Origin: Hofstenia miamia
Lineage: Eukaryota > Xenacoelomorpha > Acoela
NCBI GenBank assembly: GCA_004352715.1
Contig: SCFE01000081.1
Coordinates: forward strand, 299,289-363,288
Direction: 5' to 3'
DNA length: 64,000 nucleotides
Of the stretch, positions 13,000 through 42,256 are shown piece after piece. How positions within the stretch are numbered: position 1 is the stretch's first letter; the number at the start of each line of letters is the position of its first letter. The notes under the pieces were generated by a model. The model saw nothing but the letters and a program-made list of their open reading frames with translations. It was not told the DNA's origin and did no database searches. The position numbers were made by a program, and so were the translations under genes.

Positions 13000-13754
13000 G
13001 TAATTTACTAATGTGTTCTTGTATGGTTTCTGATACTATTAATATATCATCAACTTAGGCAGCAATGCTCTCTTCTTGATTATTATTAATGGTTTGTAGT
13101 ATTTTAGTGACATATCTTTGGAAGGTTGATAGCCTGAAGAAAATGTAAAGCCTTTTGAATAAACCATATAGAGTAATGAAGGCACTCTTCTCTATGTCAG
13201 ATTTGAATATGGGAATCTGCCAATAGGCTTTGCATAGATCAAGTGTTGTGAAGAATGAATTTTGACAAGCTGTATAAAGTATTTCATCAATGTGAGGTAA
13301 CAGGTAAGCATACTTTTTGTAATATCATTAAGTTTTCTATAGTCAATGCAAAGATGGTATTTATCATTCTGTTTAATAAAGACTGTTGGTGATGCATAAG
13401 AACTTTTGATGGTTGAATAATTCCATTGTTTAACAAATCCATGATAATTTTTTAGTATTCTTGTTTTAGGTGTTCTTTTACAGGACATATTGGTTGGCAT
13501 ATTGGTTTATTGTGCATTGCTTCAATGGTGTGTTCCTCTCTGATGGCTTTACCAACACTGATAGTATTGAAGTTGAATACCAATGTGTGTTGTTTTAACA
13601 TGGAGGTTAGTTGTTCAAGTTGTTCAGAAGATAAATGCAGATGTGTAGTGTTCTTGATGGTTGGAATTGAAATTGAGTTATTGTCAGGGTCTCTCATTTC
13701 TAAAGACAGTATTGGTTTTGATTTGGTTTCTATGACTTTTAATAGGAGATGCAA
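13000..13754 (-). pseudogene. Reverse transcriptase remnant
   Basis: Two overlapping frames (13754-13452 and 13500-13192) cover the RT N-terminal part, including 'HLCIDYRKLNDIT', the conserved RT motif (c.DYR.LN..T). The catalytic YVDD box is at about 13050, where the tyrosine codon reads TAA. A frameshift joins the two frames near 13480. The copy is inactive. Confidence 0.75.
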
Positions 13755-13973
13755 ATATTTTAATATTGGATGGTGTAATCGTAATTAAATTTTGACTTTT
13801 ATTTAAAATAGTGGTGACAACTCTATTTTCACAAATTTTTAATATTGGTGCTAAAATCATGACCCTTTTTGGAATTTAAACCCTGTTCATTATCAATGAC
13901 AACATCACACCAAATAGGTTTTTTCACTTTTAATATAATGAAGCACCAGGTGAATGGTTCAATTTTAATGGTA

Positions 13974-14340
13974 TTAACAGGGTGCAATTTTTATTGTTTG
14001 ATTGCTGACTGTTTGAAGATGTGTTGAAATATTTTTATTTTTAGGATCAATGGTTAATGTTTTATCATGGAAATGTATGATGCATTGGTATTTTTCCAGG
14101 AAATGTTTACCTAGTATTAGTACATAGGGTAAAGTATGGTTGGTTGTATCAACAATAAGAGTGTCATGGAAGAATTTGTTATTAGGAATTGTATATTCCA
14201 AGTCATTAATTAATCCCTTTATATCTAGGTCACCTGATGCATTTATCAAATGATGGTTGTGTGGTTAATATGCTCTCTATTAAAATGAAATTTGTTTTGT
14301 GCACATGTCTGCAATTATAGTTACTGAGGAACCAGTGTCT
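13974..14340 (-). pseudogene. Retropepsin remnant
   Basis: Minus-strand reading gives the active-site DTGSSVTIIAD near 14310-14345, followed after a frame break by 14249-13974. That frame contains 'HTLPYVLILGKHFLEKYQC', nearly the same as in the plus copy at 5332-5709. Confidence 0.7.
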
Positions 14341-14449
14341 ATTGTTGCTAAGATGATGATCCCATTTATTGTTAGTGATATGGTGTCTTGTTCAATGTGG
14401 TTGTCACAAGGACTGTTCCTGCACTGCTGGGAGTCAGTGCTCATATAAA

Positions 14450-15120
14450 GAATTATTTTCTGCTTCCTTGGCTATGAGTTGTCCTGTTACTTGAATGTTC
14501 TGTAAGTTGCATTCTTCAAATTGTTTAATTAACTTTGTGTTTGACTGGAGAAATTTAAACTATTCTTTGTTTGCTGTATCAATTTGTTTTTGAAGATTGT
14601 CATTCTTATCTTTAAGTGTTTGTTTTGTCCAAGGATACTGCAGTTTTTCTTTTTGAGTACACTGCAATTTGCTATTAATGCATTTTTTTCTGATTTTAAA
14701 TTTAATATTTATGTCCTAGGTAAATGGTTTCCTTTTTGATCTCATCAAAATGTCTGCAATATTTAATTTGGATTAAATCAAATTTTTCTCTCAGTTCAAT
14801 TATTTGGTTTTTAAAGAGAGTGATTTCAGCACAGAGCTCTTCCTTAGAACAATCATCTTATGATGTGGGTGGGGTTTGGATAGGTTTTTCAGGGATTCCT
14901 TTCAATTTGTGACTTCTAGTGTGTAGCATTCTCTTTTTTAGAAATTAAAGGAGCTTTGACTGAAACAACTTAACTGACATAACTAAAACTTGGTTCAGTA
15001 TGCTAGGTTGTGCAATTCTAACAAAAAATTTTTCTGGCTTTCCTCCAGCACTGAAAGCAGTAATCTCAGCTGCAGACCAGTTGTTGTAGGGTTCCATCTC
15101 ATCTTTGTAGGGTTATATTG
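14450..15120 (-). pseudogene. gag/coiled-coil remnant
   Basis: Broken minus-strand frames are rich in Lys, Gln, Asn and Leu with coiled-coil character, upstream of the protease. The upstream part near 15100 reads YNNWSAAEITAFSAGG in one frame. The position corresponds to the coiled-coil ORF of the plus copy. Confidence 0.4.
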
Positions 15121-15300
15121 GAGCTCCCCCTGGCAGTGTTATTGTAAATTATTAAACAAACTTGTACTCAGAGTTCTGTAGTGGTCACCATGTGGCATTG
15201 GTATGAAATCAGCAGTCAATCCTGCTAATCTATCTATTGAGTGTTTCAAGTTGAAGCATGGATTTACCAGTGCTACAAATTAATAACTAACTCCTGCTAT

Positions 15301-18300
15301 AATACCCTATCCTAATAAAAGTCAAATGTGAACAGGAGATTGTGTTAGGGAAGAGTGGCTACACTTGGCTGACCCAATACAGATAACTTTAAGAAAGAGA
15401 CATATGAGACTAGAGCCCTACTTAAGATAAAGAATAGAGAAGCCCTAACTTTTAGGTGCAGTGAGTGAAACCTGCATGCTAAGTTAAAATACCTAAATGC
15501 AGTGAAAATCTCAGCTTGTGCAATATTGGTGAAAGCAATAATGGTTAATTTTATTCATGAATGAAATGCAGTACAACAAAAGTCCCTAACCTAAGTTGAA
15601 GGGATCATGCCAGCCAAGCTGTCCCCCATCTGGATACCCTTTAACTATGTAAATGAATTTAGAAACACATACTTTTAGAAAAATTACAAAGTCAAGATAA
15701 AAAGTTTAAACCAAATTTACTGAGAATAAACTGAATAGAAACAAAATGAACAAATTGCACATATTTATAAAAAAATAAAACAGGTAATCATAAACAAAAT
15801 CATACCAGAGAAAACATAGGCAAATATTTGACTGGTACAAATTCAGTCTTCAGCTACTCTAATTTTACTGTGATATTTAGCAGAAATTTAAAACTAAAAA
15901 TATAACACTGTTGTCAATTCGTCAAATTATCAATTGAAATAAAATGGTAAGACTAATATTGAAATTGCAATAAAAATAAAGAAATTGGAGAATTGAATGT
16001 CTTTATGCAACATGGAATTTGTGCATTCATATTTCTACCAATGAGAATTCAAATGAGAAGGGATACATCATCTACAATTCAGCAAATAAAAAACAACATT
16101 ACAGACTAAATGTTAACAAGGACAAAGTGATACCTTGTGCAGCATAAGAGAATAAATCAAATTTGTGACAAATCAGCTTGGTGAATTGAAGATACTTGGA
16201 TTAAAACCAATGCAGCAGTGTTGATTTCAAATACATCTACATACAAATAACAAGGTATGTAGTATACTTTTCCATCTTTGAATTTATTGTTCTATTTTTA
16301 TTGGCTAATTGTATTGGAATATTTCTCAATTAAGTGAGCATGCTTCTAAATTTCAAATTTTAACAATCAAACTTATACTTGTTAATATTATGCATCTTGT
16401 TTTTCATTATTTGATTAATACATTATTAATTCACATTTGTTTCACACAATTCTTAGCAATTAACCTTCTAGATACATTGTGTCATGTTTCATTGCTGTTG
16501 CATAATACACTATATTTATTACCTATGTTTGCCCATTTACAAACATTTATACATTTAGAAAAAACAAACTCAGCATGGGAGCATTATTAATTTGTGTGGG
16601 TCAATTAATGTATTTGTATGTATACCAATACATTGGCTAAAACTTGGTGAATAATTTGGATAATAAGTTGTGAAATGGGAGAAACCATGTAAAAGTCTAC
16701 GAGCATAATTGTATAAACTGAAAAGATGTGTGAAGTTGACAATCATGTACAATGAAGCCAATGTGTAAAGCAAATAAACTATCACTGTATAAAGAATAAA
16801 GAAGTATATATATATATATATATATTAAATGATACTAGTAGTATCATATGTATACTTTTTTCTAGAAACAATGCATCACAATTTTTATCAATTTATCATA
16901 TCTATATTTCAAACACTTATTAAGTTTGATAAATATTTTCTAACCTATTATTGAAAATGTAGCTTTTACATGTAAGTCAATATTTCATATGTGTGTAATG
17001 TTAAGTTTACCAAAATATTTTTCACCTTGTATTTGAAAAAAAAGGTGTATATTAATGAAGTCAAATAAAATTGCAGTGAATATATAGACAGGCTAACCAC
17101 ATAGAAAAGCATGGATTTTTATGAATGCAAAATTTGAGTGTTTATAAATTTGCAAAATGCAATATAGCTCCAATATTTTTCCATTAGTCAGCCAATTACA
17201 AAATTCATTGTCATGTATATTGGCAAAAGTAGAAAAACAAGGAAAATAGATGTTTATGCAACTTCTAATGAATTAGTCTTCATAAATATCACAAAAACTA
17301 GTGAGTCACTATAGAAGCCAATAAGAATGACTAAGCATGACGTCACTCCTAGATGGCATTGCACTGTCACTGCCAATATTGATGAGCTAACAAGGATCAA
17401 ATATCAGTGACTGGAAAAAGAAAAATTGCGTTGTCCTTGCCACTGTCTTAACTAAGCAACCAGAGATAATTGAGCCCTACAATCCCAACAAGCTTTCTGT
17501 TGAAATTTTTGATTGGTTGGACAGAAATATGCTTTTGAAAAGTATAACTATTAAATTTCCAGTATCAATTTTCAATCACATGCTAAGTGCTTCAGAACAA
17601 AATTCATTTGTGCTGTTCATGAAAATATCCACTTCAATAGTGACAAGAAAAGACTTTCTAAAGAAAAACAATTGAGGTAGTTACCCTACATTTGAGGTCA
17701 ATATTAAATCAAAAACAAGCACCGTATGCATACATTACTTCATCTGAAAACCTCAATGGAGTGTCCCCAGAGAGGATTATTCAGAAAACATCCACAAGCA
17801 CATGTTCCAGGAAACAAGAGAAGCAGATATATTATATGTAGTAGTTCAAATAATTGAAAGTGCCAACAATTTGCAATGTATGTGGTAGTTTTGAATGTTC
17901 TAATGTTCTATAATTTAACCCCAAAACCTGCTTTATGTAATATGTAATTTTTTTACAACAGTTCACATGTTGAGAAAAACGATTTGTCACTTGCAAAAAG
18001 TTGTCTACCAATATCAATCACATTTCCAATAAGCAAGAAATCCAAGTGATTATTGGAACACAAAAGAGTATAACCTATTGTCAATTGCTCAAAACAGATT
18101 TGGAACATTTTTTAAACTTCTGACACATATTAGTTCGTAGCTGTTGCTTACTTAGAACTTCTTAAACGGGGTGCCACGTGGTTTGTTTTTTGAAGACAGT
18201 CAAAATTGCGTTTCTGTATTCTTTTGTCTATTAGTCAAATAATTTTACTATAGACAAGTGTTTTGACTAATAGTCAAAAGAGGTTTCTGCGTAAATTGAA

Positions 18301-18536
18301 TGGCATGTATCAAGTACAAAAATTAGTAAGTGGAGTCACTATAATTACGTTTCAAATGTAGGTGATGGGAAGACATTTTGAATAATGTATAAAATAGCCT
18401 CCCAAATGTGTATTGAATAGTTAATTGATAATTTATAAACATAAAATCCAATTGCCAAATTTTCAATAATTATGCAATCAAAGCAGCCTTTGAAACAGTC
18501 CTCTCTCTCCAATGGAATTAGCTTTAAGGCCTGCCT
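15301..18536. other. Gene-free AT-rich interval
   Basis: No coding frame with recognisable homology was seen on either strand. The interval contains a (TA)n microsatellite at 16805-16825 and, near 18220-18285, an imperfect inverted repeat around TTGTCTATTAGTCAAA and TTTTGACTAATAGTC. Confidence 0.6.
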
Positions 18537-19522
18537 TAACTACATCATTTAATCAGGCCGACTTTGTCGGGAATTTGTGGGATGTAAATTTACTTCATCT
18601 TAACTACACGCTTTAATCAGGCCGACTTTGTCGGGAATTTGTGGAATGTAAATTTACTTCATCTTAACTACTCGATTTAATCGGCCGGACTTAATCAGGC
18701 CAATTAAATTGTGTAGTTAAGACGGAAATTTATTCTATTCACCCAACTTTTTTGTTGGGTGTTCTATACACCCAACTTTTACTAATTTTATATAATGAAA
18801 TCAATAAAAATAGGCTATACAACTTTAATTATTAAAAAATAATATTTTTAAGCATTGAATAACATTAATTGAAAAATTCTTGAAACATTTATATTTATTT
18901 TCTACACATATTGCTAATTTGAGTAGTTCATTGACAAAATGACTCCATGCTTGTATATACAAAATTAAATTTCTTTTTCACGCTTGGAAATCGAAAGTGC
19001 ACGAATTCTTTGTGATCGTCACATCGTTAATTATCTCGGATGGTTAGACGTGCAATTCAAACAAAATGTAACAGATCACTTTTGAACCAATCACTAGTCG
19101 TGGCCTTAGAAATCATGAACTGTTTAGGTAAGCACTGTGCAGTCTATTAAAATCAATCATTCCGTATTATTAATGGGTCTGGCTTGGATATGATCTCAAT
19201 ATTTGTTTCGCATATAATGACTTTTTGAGAGGCCTGTTACCTTGTTCTTCCCTTGCTACATCAATGATGCTATTTAAAAAAACAATGAAAAATTTTGAGA
19301 TTAAATTCAGTATCAGTTATATATTTTAATGTATACATTTAAAAAGTCGAGGCGATTTAGTTGGGTAGTTAAGACAGAACAACCTGACAAAGTCTGGCGA
19401 ATTAAATCGTGTAGTTAAGACGGAACAAGTTTTGCATTCCACAAATTCCTGACAAAGTTGGAACTGTGTCTTAGCTACACGATTTAATCGGGCTGATTAA
19501 ATCGTGCAGTTAAGACAGGCCT
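18537..19522. mobile_element. Foldback DNA element with TTA target duplication (PIF/Harbinger-like MITE)
   Basis: The left end AGGCCTGCCTTAACTAC and the inverted right end AGGCCTGTCTTAACTGC match at 15 of 17 positions. Both are flanked by TTA (18534-18536 and 19523-19525), the target size and sequence typical of PIF/Harbinger. Near the left end a unit of about 60 bp (18543-18602, 18606-18665) is tandemly repeated, and inverted versions lie at about 19370-19490, so each arm is a stack of repeats. A short hairpin of CACCCAACTTTTT/GTTGGGTG type lies at 18740-18780. No transposase is present. Confidence 0.7.
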
Positions 19523-20415
19523 TTAAGAACACGCTAAAGCAATTCCGACAAGTTGTTTATTTGTGCTCATCTTAACCGAATCAATTGTGTCAATAAAATA
19601 TCCGTGAAAAAATCCAAATTATAATTTTATCTAGTTTTGAATTACTTTTAAAACTAATTCAAAGAAAATAATATACTGCAGAATAGCTGGCAATCATAAG
19701 TTGCCAGAGAAGCAGCTGGATTTACGACAGATGAGCTGGATCTGGCTTAGGCATGGATGGTACTTACTGGGTGCAAAATAATAAAATGCATTTTTTATAG
19801 TGTCACACTTTATTTCAAAGGAGCAAGTAATATTATTTATCACATTGCCAACTACTTGTCATGAGACATCTAACGAATTCTTATTTTTTCATAGAGTGAC
19901 AATCACTTTTCCAATATCTTCAGGAGCAGCCAACATTTGCAAATTACAGCAGCATCTTCCCTATCTGAAATGTTACGTTCTTATTGTAAAAAATTGGTAA
20001 CTAATGATTGTGCTTGGAATGCTCCATCTACACTGGATTTACAGCTGCTAATAATGGGTAATTGGAAGTTGGATAACCCCAGCGTAGGAACATTTTTAAT
20101 GAGTAATCCTGATTCAAAGATATTGGACTTCCTTGTTTCTTCATTTTCATCAATTATTTATAATTGATTAGACCAGTATCCCTTAATTTTGATGGGTTTG
20201 CAGCTTTTTTATATTTGAGGCACATTTGTGCACAAAACGCAATGTTTGACGATATATTTCCCACAAAATATATGAATTTGGATTCTGCAAATAGCCAAAT
20301 TTTTGTTTAGTTTATTTTCAAAGGGAAATTTACTTTTTCCGAGGATGACTCTAAAATTATCTAAATGTATGTTTACAAATTGCTTAGGCTAAGAGAATTG
20401 GCGGCGATTATTTAA
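19523..20415. other. Gene-free interval
   Basis: Short open frames (for example 19800-20167 in two frames) have no recognisable motif. Nothing else was seen. Confidence 0.5.
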
Positions 20416-20715
20416 TTCGAGTCAGTTGGTTGTAAGCTCTGCTCTGCTCTGAAAAGCATTGTTGACACGAATGGCAATCCCAATGACACACATAGCAAAT
20501 TAGTAGCGGCATTTCTAGCGCTCAGCAATGAAGAATTGCTGTCGCTGCCTACATTTTTCCGAGAGCACTCAAACATGTTTACAACGTCATCCACATTTAC
20601 GCCATCACACGAAGCACAACATCCGGAAAAAAATCTAGGTATCCAACCACATCTTATAGCTCGTCTCGCCCTCGTAGGAAGCCACGTAAGATTAAAACAA
20701 GTACAATTTTTTTAG
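20416..20715 (+). CDS. Unassigned 99-codon open frame
   Basis: A frame with no stop runs from 20416 to a TAG at 20713-20715 and reads like a protein (for example 'NEELLSLPTFFREHSNMF'). It is unusually rich in G+C for its surroundings. No ATG opens it, and a GTAAG inside (about 20687-20691) could be a splice donor, so it may be one exon or a fragment of a transposon ORF. I do not recognise the family. Confidence 0.3.
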   Translation, partial: FESVGCKLCSALKSIVDTNGNPNDTHSKLVAAFLALSNEELLSLPTFFREHSNMFTTSSTFTPSHEAQHPEKNLGIQPHLIARLALVGSHVRLKQVQFF

Positions 20716-21090
20716 TGTTAGGTGGCTCAATGTTTAGGAACTTTCGATTGATAAATTTAATTAAAAACAAAGAAGTCACAGTTCACTCGATTCGTACTCA
20801 GGATTATGCATTTCAAAATTACAACTCACACTTGAAATATATCCTGAAATCCGAAATGAAACTGTCTTTGTGCAAATGGACAAAATGATATATTAAAGGA
20901 TCCAGAAAATTATGAAGCTAAACATTAAAACCATATTAAAGTTATTAGACACATGTTTAATCCAACAAGACTTTTCTTCAGCGAACTTCCTCTTTTCTGC
21001 AATAAATTACGTCAAAGTAACAACGAATTGTTAAAATGAACAAAAATATTTTTAACTTGTCTCAAAAATTTAAGCTATTCACAAGTTTTG

Positions 21091-21340
21091 TTAAGGTTCT
21101 AGGGTCATCAATAGCAATCTCCTACCAACAGACAATTCATTTTTACAAAATGGAATGTCGAAAATCGAAGTTATTCTCAAATTGCTTTCTGAGATGCCAT
21201 CGCAACGTAAAGCACCACATGTGTCATCGGCATATTGGATTAAATTGTAAATAGTTAAAGAATTCATGTCATTTACATAAATACTAAAAAGAAGGGGACC
21301 TAGAATCGGGCATTGAGGCCACCCCATTGTAAACCAGTAA
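21091..21340 (-). pseudogene. Non-LTR retrotransposon reverse transcriptase fragment
   Basis: The minus-strand frame carries 'PILGPLLFSIYVNDM' and 'IQYADDT'. These are RT blocks 4 and 5 of LINE-type elements (G.PQGS.LGPLLF..Y.NDl, and YADD with the catalytic Asp pair). The fragment is short, stops on both sides, and is not joined to the plus-strand LINE fragment at 22684-22992. Confidence 0.8.
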
Positions 21341-22683
21341 CTATTCAGAAAAAATATCGTTTAATTTAACTCTTTGGCATCTTTGTTTGAGGTAACTAGT
21401 CATAAAGCTTATGGAATAATTTAATAATATCATAACTGGTTGAAAAACGGAAAGAAAATCCGGGTGTCAAAATTTGGAGGGAAACGTTTTGATACTTAAT
21501 AACGGGGCCATTGTATTTCCCTAGGTTAATCTAGGTTTTGCATAATACATTAGATATTTCTAAATTGTCAATTTAGATTGTCTCAATGCTGATCTTTTAT
21601 CACATCAAGTGAGTTTGATTTAGGTCTCTTATAATTTGTTATTTTAAAATAATAATTATAATAATTTATTTTTCAACCTTTGTACAATACAAAAAAGTAT
21701 AACACTACTTAAGGTTTAAAGCATATAGTTTTTCTATAATTTCTCTTAGTTGCAAATTGATTTTATTTAGTTACAGACTGTTCTTTGAATATCCAAATAA
21801 GTTCTTTTCTTTGTTGATAACTCTAATTTAATGTTTCCTAAATTCTTTAAAATTAGATTCGCCTATAATTTCAGGTGATAATTTTTTCCATGGATCCATA
21901 CAATCATTGATAAAACAGTTCATAATTCTTTTTCTAAATTTAAACTTTCTATAGCACTTAGTTCTAATATGGAGTGTTGATGAAAGTTCTTCTTTTGAAT
22001 TAATTTCGAAAAATATTTGTAGTGATTTTAGTTTTTGTAGATAGTCTAATGAAAAAAGATTGAAAATTCTTCTGATGTTTTTTGATTACTTTTTTCACAT
22101 ATGATAGCTAAACGAAAATTCAACATTTTTTCTATTTTTTGATCACCTAGGTAAGTTTGTTAACAGACATGATGAATATAAATACTGAGGCAGAATACAT
22201 GATTTCAATATCACTTTCCATTTAATTGTATAAAGCTTTGTAATATTAATATATTATCAAAAATAATATCTAAGCATACAATTTTATTTCATGTATTAGC
22301 TTCCATTTTGAATTTGCATTGGGAAACCGCGCGTATTCATTTTTGATAAACTCTTTGAATGCCCTACCCGATTCAATGTTGGAAGCATTTCTAGCTTTTT
22401 TTATGTTCGGTAAAATTCTTGCTGGTTCGGGAAATCATAAAATGTTTAAACGTTTTGTTCTTTTCGCGAATCAATGATTTGCAAGTTTCAGCTATCCAAG
22501 GTTTATTCGAAAAAGCATTGTTTGGAGTTAATCATTGTACTATTGTAACAAATTGTGAAAATTTTGTATTCACAAGTTGAACATTAATGAAGCTGACAGA
22601 ATTTTGTATTTTATAGCCCAATAAAAGCAATTACGATGTTTCTGCAGTGACTTGACATAAATAATATTAATTTTCCTATTGTA

Positions 22684-22992
22684 GACGCTTTCAAGCATCT
22701 CGGAGAAACTATTGCCTCAAAACTAAAGTTCAACTCTGACATCAATTTAATAGGTAGAAAATTAGCTATAGGTATAAAAGGCATGACACTAGTAATTACT
22801 CAGTTATCGCCATGCGTGATAATTCAATTATTCTATGGTTTCAAATATAGTCACCTTAATTACGCAAACATTATAGTTACTGACCTAAGATGGGCATCGA
22901 AAACAAAGTATTACATTTCTAGATTAATTTTTTTTTCAACAAAACAACTGGTCATATTGAATAACCTCCGGACATTCTTCAAGCTAAGCTAA
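22684..22992 (+). pseudogene. C-terminal fragment of non-LTR reverse transcriptase
   Basis: The plus-strand frame reads 'FKHLGETIASKLKFNSDI' followed by a 'YSHLNYANIIV'-type segment. These match the region after the RT catalytic block in CR1/Jockey-type elements (ykyLGv.id..l.f..hI ... l.YPhL.Yg). It is a truncated relic. Confidence 0.65.
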
Positions 22993-23681
22993 TCAGAAAC
23001 CTACCACCATAATTTAAGATCGAAATTTTTTACATGTTAAGTATAAGAAAAATGTTTTAAAGAAAAGCCTACAACAAATATTGTTGTTCTGAATATCAAA
23101 ACATCTCTTCTCAAAAAGGTAGTTGGGATTTTATAATTAGGGTCTATTAAATAGGAAACAAATAAAAAATGTAAACATCTAAAAAAAATTATAAAGGAAA
23201 GGTAATCACTAATAATAAGGCAATGAGTAACATATTTAATGAAGCATTTTGCAACTTACGCGATCTTGATAAATTGTGCTAAAATTCATTTCATTAAACT
23301 TATTGAACAAAAATACACGTAATTTGTAAGATTTGAATCACAATCTTTTGATTTAATAAATATTCATAATAACACTAAAATTTGCGCTAAGGCACAACCA
23401 GGCTAAGTATTCTACAATTGAATTATAATTACCGATTATTGTAAGTATCCATTTTTGTAAACATCTTTTGTATTGTTAACGAATATATCTTTTATTTAGT
23501 GTTGCTACAGTAAAGAAAATTTTTTATTATTGCATAGAATTGGTTTTAGCAAAGCAATCATTTCAAACAACGCAATAGCAAAACTGGACAAGTATATTTA
23601 CTTTAAATTATTCAAAATAATATAAGAAGCAAACACTACCTTTTTATAAAAATTCAAGAAATTATAAACATTTGATATACA
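22993..23681. other. 3' flank of ABHD18, no gene seen
   Basis: AT-rich sequence downstream of the ABHD18 stop codon. It should contain the 3' UTR and polyadenylation site. AATAAA occurs in antisense-corrected reading near 23350, but the true site cannot be chosen from sequence alone. Confidence 0.4.
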
Positions 23682-40403
<16,722 letters not shown>

Positions 40404-40415
40404 NNNNNNNNNNNN
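40404..40415. other. Assembly gap (12 N)
   Basis: The gap removes the 5' end of ABHD18 and the left edge of the duplicated junction copy. Confidence 0.99.
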
Positions 40416-40620
40416 ACCTCATAAAATCTACATAAAAGTCCACAAAAGATTTTAATTAGTTTTTAGCAGAGTTTTATTCTGTGTTAAAATCAATCTATAT
40501 TGAAACACATCAAAAACCAAGAGAAAAAAGGAGTTAAATTTTTATAGGCATTTATGGGGAAAACGGGGAGAAACTTCGAGAGATATTAAGATCTTTTATA
40601 AGAATTTTTTGTTTTTAAAT
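40416..40620 (-). pseudogene. Degenerate copy of POLR3D exons 7-8
   Basis: The sequence aligns by eye with 42961-43150, including the CAATCTA acceptor region and the 'GGGAAAACGG' block, but with many substitutions that destroy the frame. It is one half of a tandem duplication whose other half is the ABHD18-like remnant at 40690-41025. Confidence 0.65.
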
Positions 40621-40689
40621 GTGTATAAAAAAATTTATATAAAATTTTTATAAATTAAAATATATTTTATAATATATTTTAATTTTGTA

Positions 40690-41025
40690 TAGTATTTTCT
40701 AGTTTCTAAAATATTGGAAAATATGGCAGAAACTGTCTATTTATGCGGAGATTTATGGACAAAGAGATCCACAAATTTCACCATATTTTTCGAGATTTTG
40801 AATGTGTTTAATATTGTAAAAAAACAAAATAAAACAAAATATAAAAAAAAAAAAAAAAAAACATTTAAAAACACAAAAACATATTGTGCAAAGAGTTTTA
40901 CATAAAATATTGTTTGGGAAGAAAATTCATGAATATAATAAGAGTATACATACTCTATAAATATAGTGTTTTGGCCCCATCCTTGAGTGAGGGACGTGTC
41001 TATTATAAATATAAAGTTTTTAAAC
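40690..41025 (-). pseudogene. Degenerate copy of ABHD18 exons 1-2
   Basis: Minus-strand reading near 40960-41020 gives 'TSLTQGWGQNTIF', the counterpart of 'KYFTQGWGQYNIL' in the functional exon at 40348-40403. The part at 40690-40830 aligns with exon 2 (40126-40213), but its frame is lost and a poly-A tract follows. It is thus an old, decayed duplicate lying upstream of the functional gene. Confidence 0.7.
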
Positions 41026-42256
41026 AATCTAACAATTATAATAAGAGAATTTGTTTTGCTAACTATACACCTAAAACTCTAAACAATTAAATCAATAAAA
41101 AAAAAATCACATCTATATATAAAGATACAGTATAAATATAAAACATTAAATTAACATTTAAATTTTTAAATATTCATTCACAAATGCTATTTTCATCTGA
41201 TGAGTCTGTTTTGAGAGAAGGAGAAAAAAGCTAAGACTACAGAAAACTGTGTGTGTGACTTTAAAAACAAAATATATTGACTGGAGAGATATACACAACG
41301 AATGGTCTTCAAAAAACACTTTTTTCAAAAACTTTATACATATGGAATAAATATATATATACTTAAAGTTCGTTGTATACATACATCAGATAAATGAAGT
41401 AACTAGTCCAATGCACATTTTCAATTAAAAATTAATACAAAGAAAAAAATTCATATTAACTGATCATAACCCAATGTGTTGTTACGTTTCAACAAATAAA
41501 CTACAGTAGAGGCTATAATTTGCAGTAACAAATGTTTAGAAAACAATGTAAATGTACAGTGTTCAGAATTGTAAGAGGCCTGATATATTTCAAGAATCAT
41601 TGAAAAGGGCTGGAAATGAATTTTTTGATATAGTAGACGTCGCACAATATTTGCAATTAAGCCTCTTTCAAGTTTGTAGTATAGCTGAAAAACCAGAAAA
41701 TTGACCATAAATTTAATTGTTTTTTTCTTTTAACATGTTTTGTACATAATTTCTATATTAAAGTTTTGTAGTCATTATATTTCATATTTTCATAAGAGCA
41801 ATTTAATTTTATGGAAAAATGTGGGAAATAAGATAAGTAATAAAAGAGTCATTATATTACCCTAAAAACGTATGTATTTTTATTATTTTAAAGATAATTT
41901 TATACATTATTAAATTATATTCCTAACTCTTTTCAGCTACAGCTAGATGCCGTTATTATTGTATTTAGGATAATTACAAAAGTTGAATTATAATATGGAA
42001 AGTTTAGAAAAAAAATTCCCATAGAAAAATTTCCTTTTATCACGTTCATCAGCAATATTAAACTTTTCTAAGATATACTTTACAACTAAATGATTTTTAC
42101 TTCGGATATGTATCGCTTTTCCTGCAATTATGAAAATTTCAATATTTCAAATCTACCAATTCTAATTTCTCGGATACAAGCTTAGGTCACTTATTCGAGT
42201 TTTTTCTAATACTTTAATAAAAGTGCCTAAACCTTGAATTAGAAAGGAAATTCAAC
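41026..42256. other. Interval expected to hold the POLR3D last exon, none recognised
   Basis: A polypyrimidine tract ending in CAAAACAG (minus strand, about 41207-41230) and an open frame 41708-41451 were examined, but neither encodes a convincing end of RPC4. AT-rich throughout. Confidence 0.4.

Larger units (their letters stand above)
7640..15300 (-). mobile_element. Degenerate Ty3/gypsy retrotransposon, minus-strand copy
   Basis: Read from 15300 down to 7640, it shows a gag/coiled-coil region, retropepsin (DTGSS), RT, RNase H, an integrase C-terminal part and then a roughly 3-kb 3' region with further open frames. It is tail-to-tail with the plus-strand copy of the same family. Several stops are present, including one replacing the first residue of the YVDD box (about 13050). 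LTR boundaries were not found. The 3' region may hold a third ORF or another element. Confidence 0.8.

Noticed and set aside
41451-41708. Frame considered as the last POLR3D exon
   Set aside because: Similarity to the RPC4 C-terminus is too weak and no in-phase acceptor precedes it.
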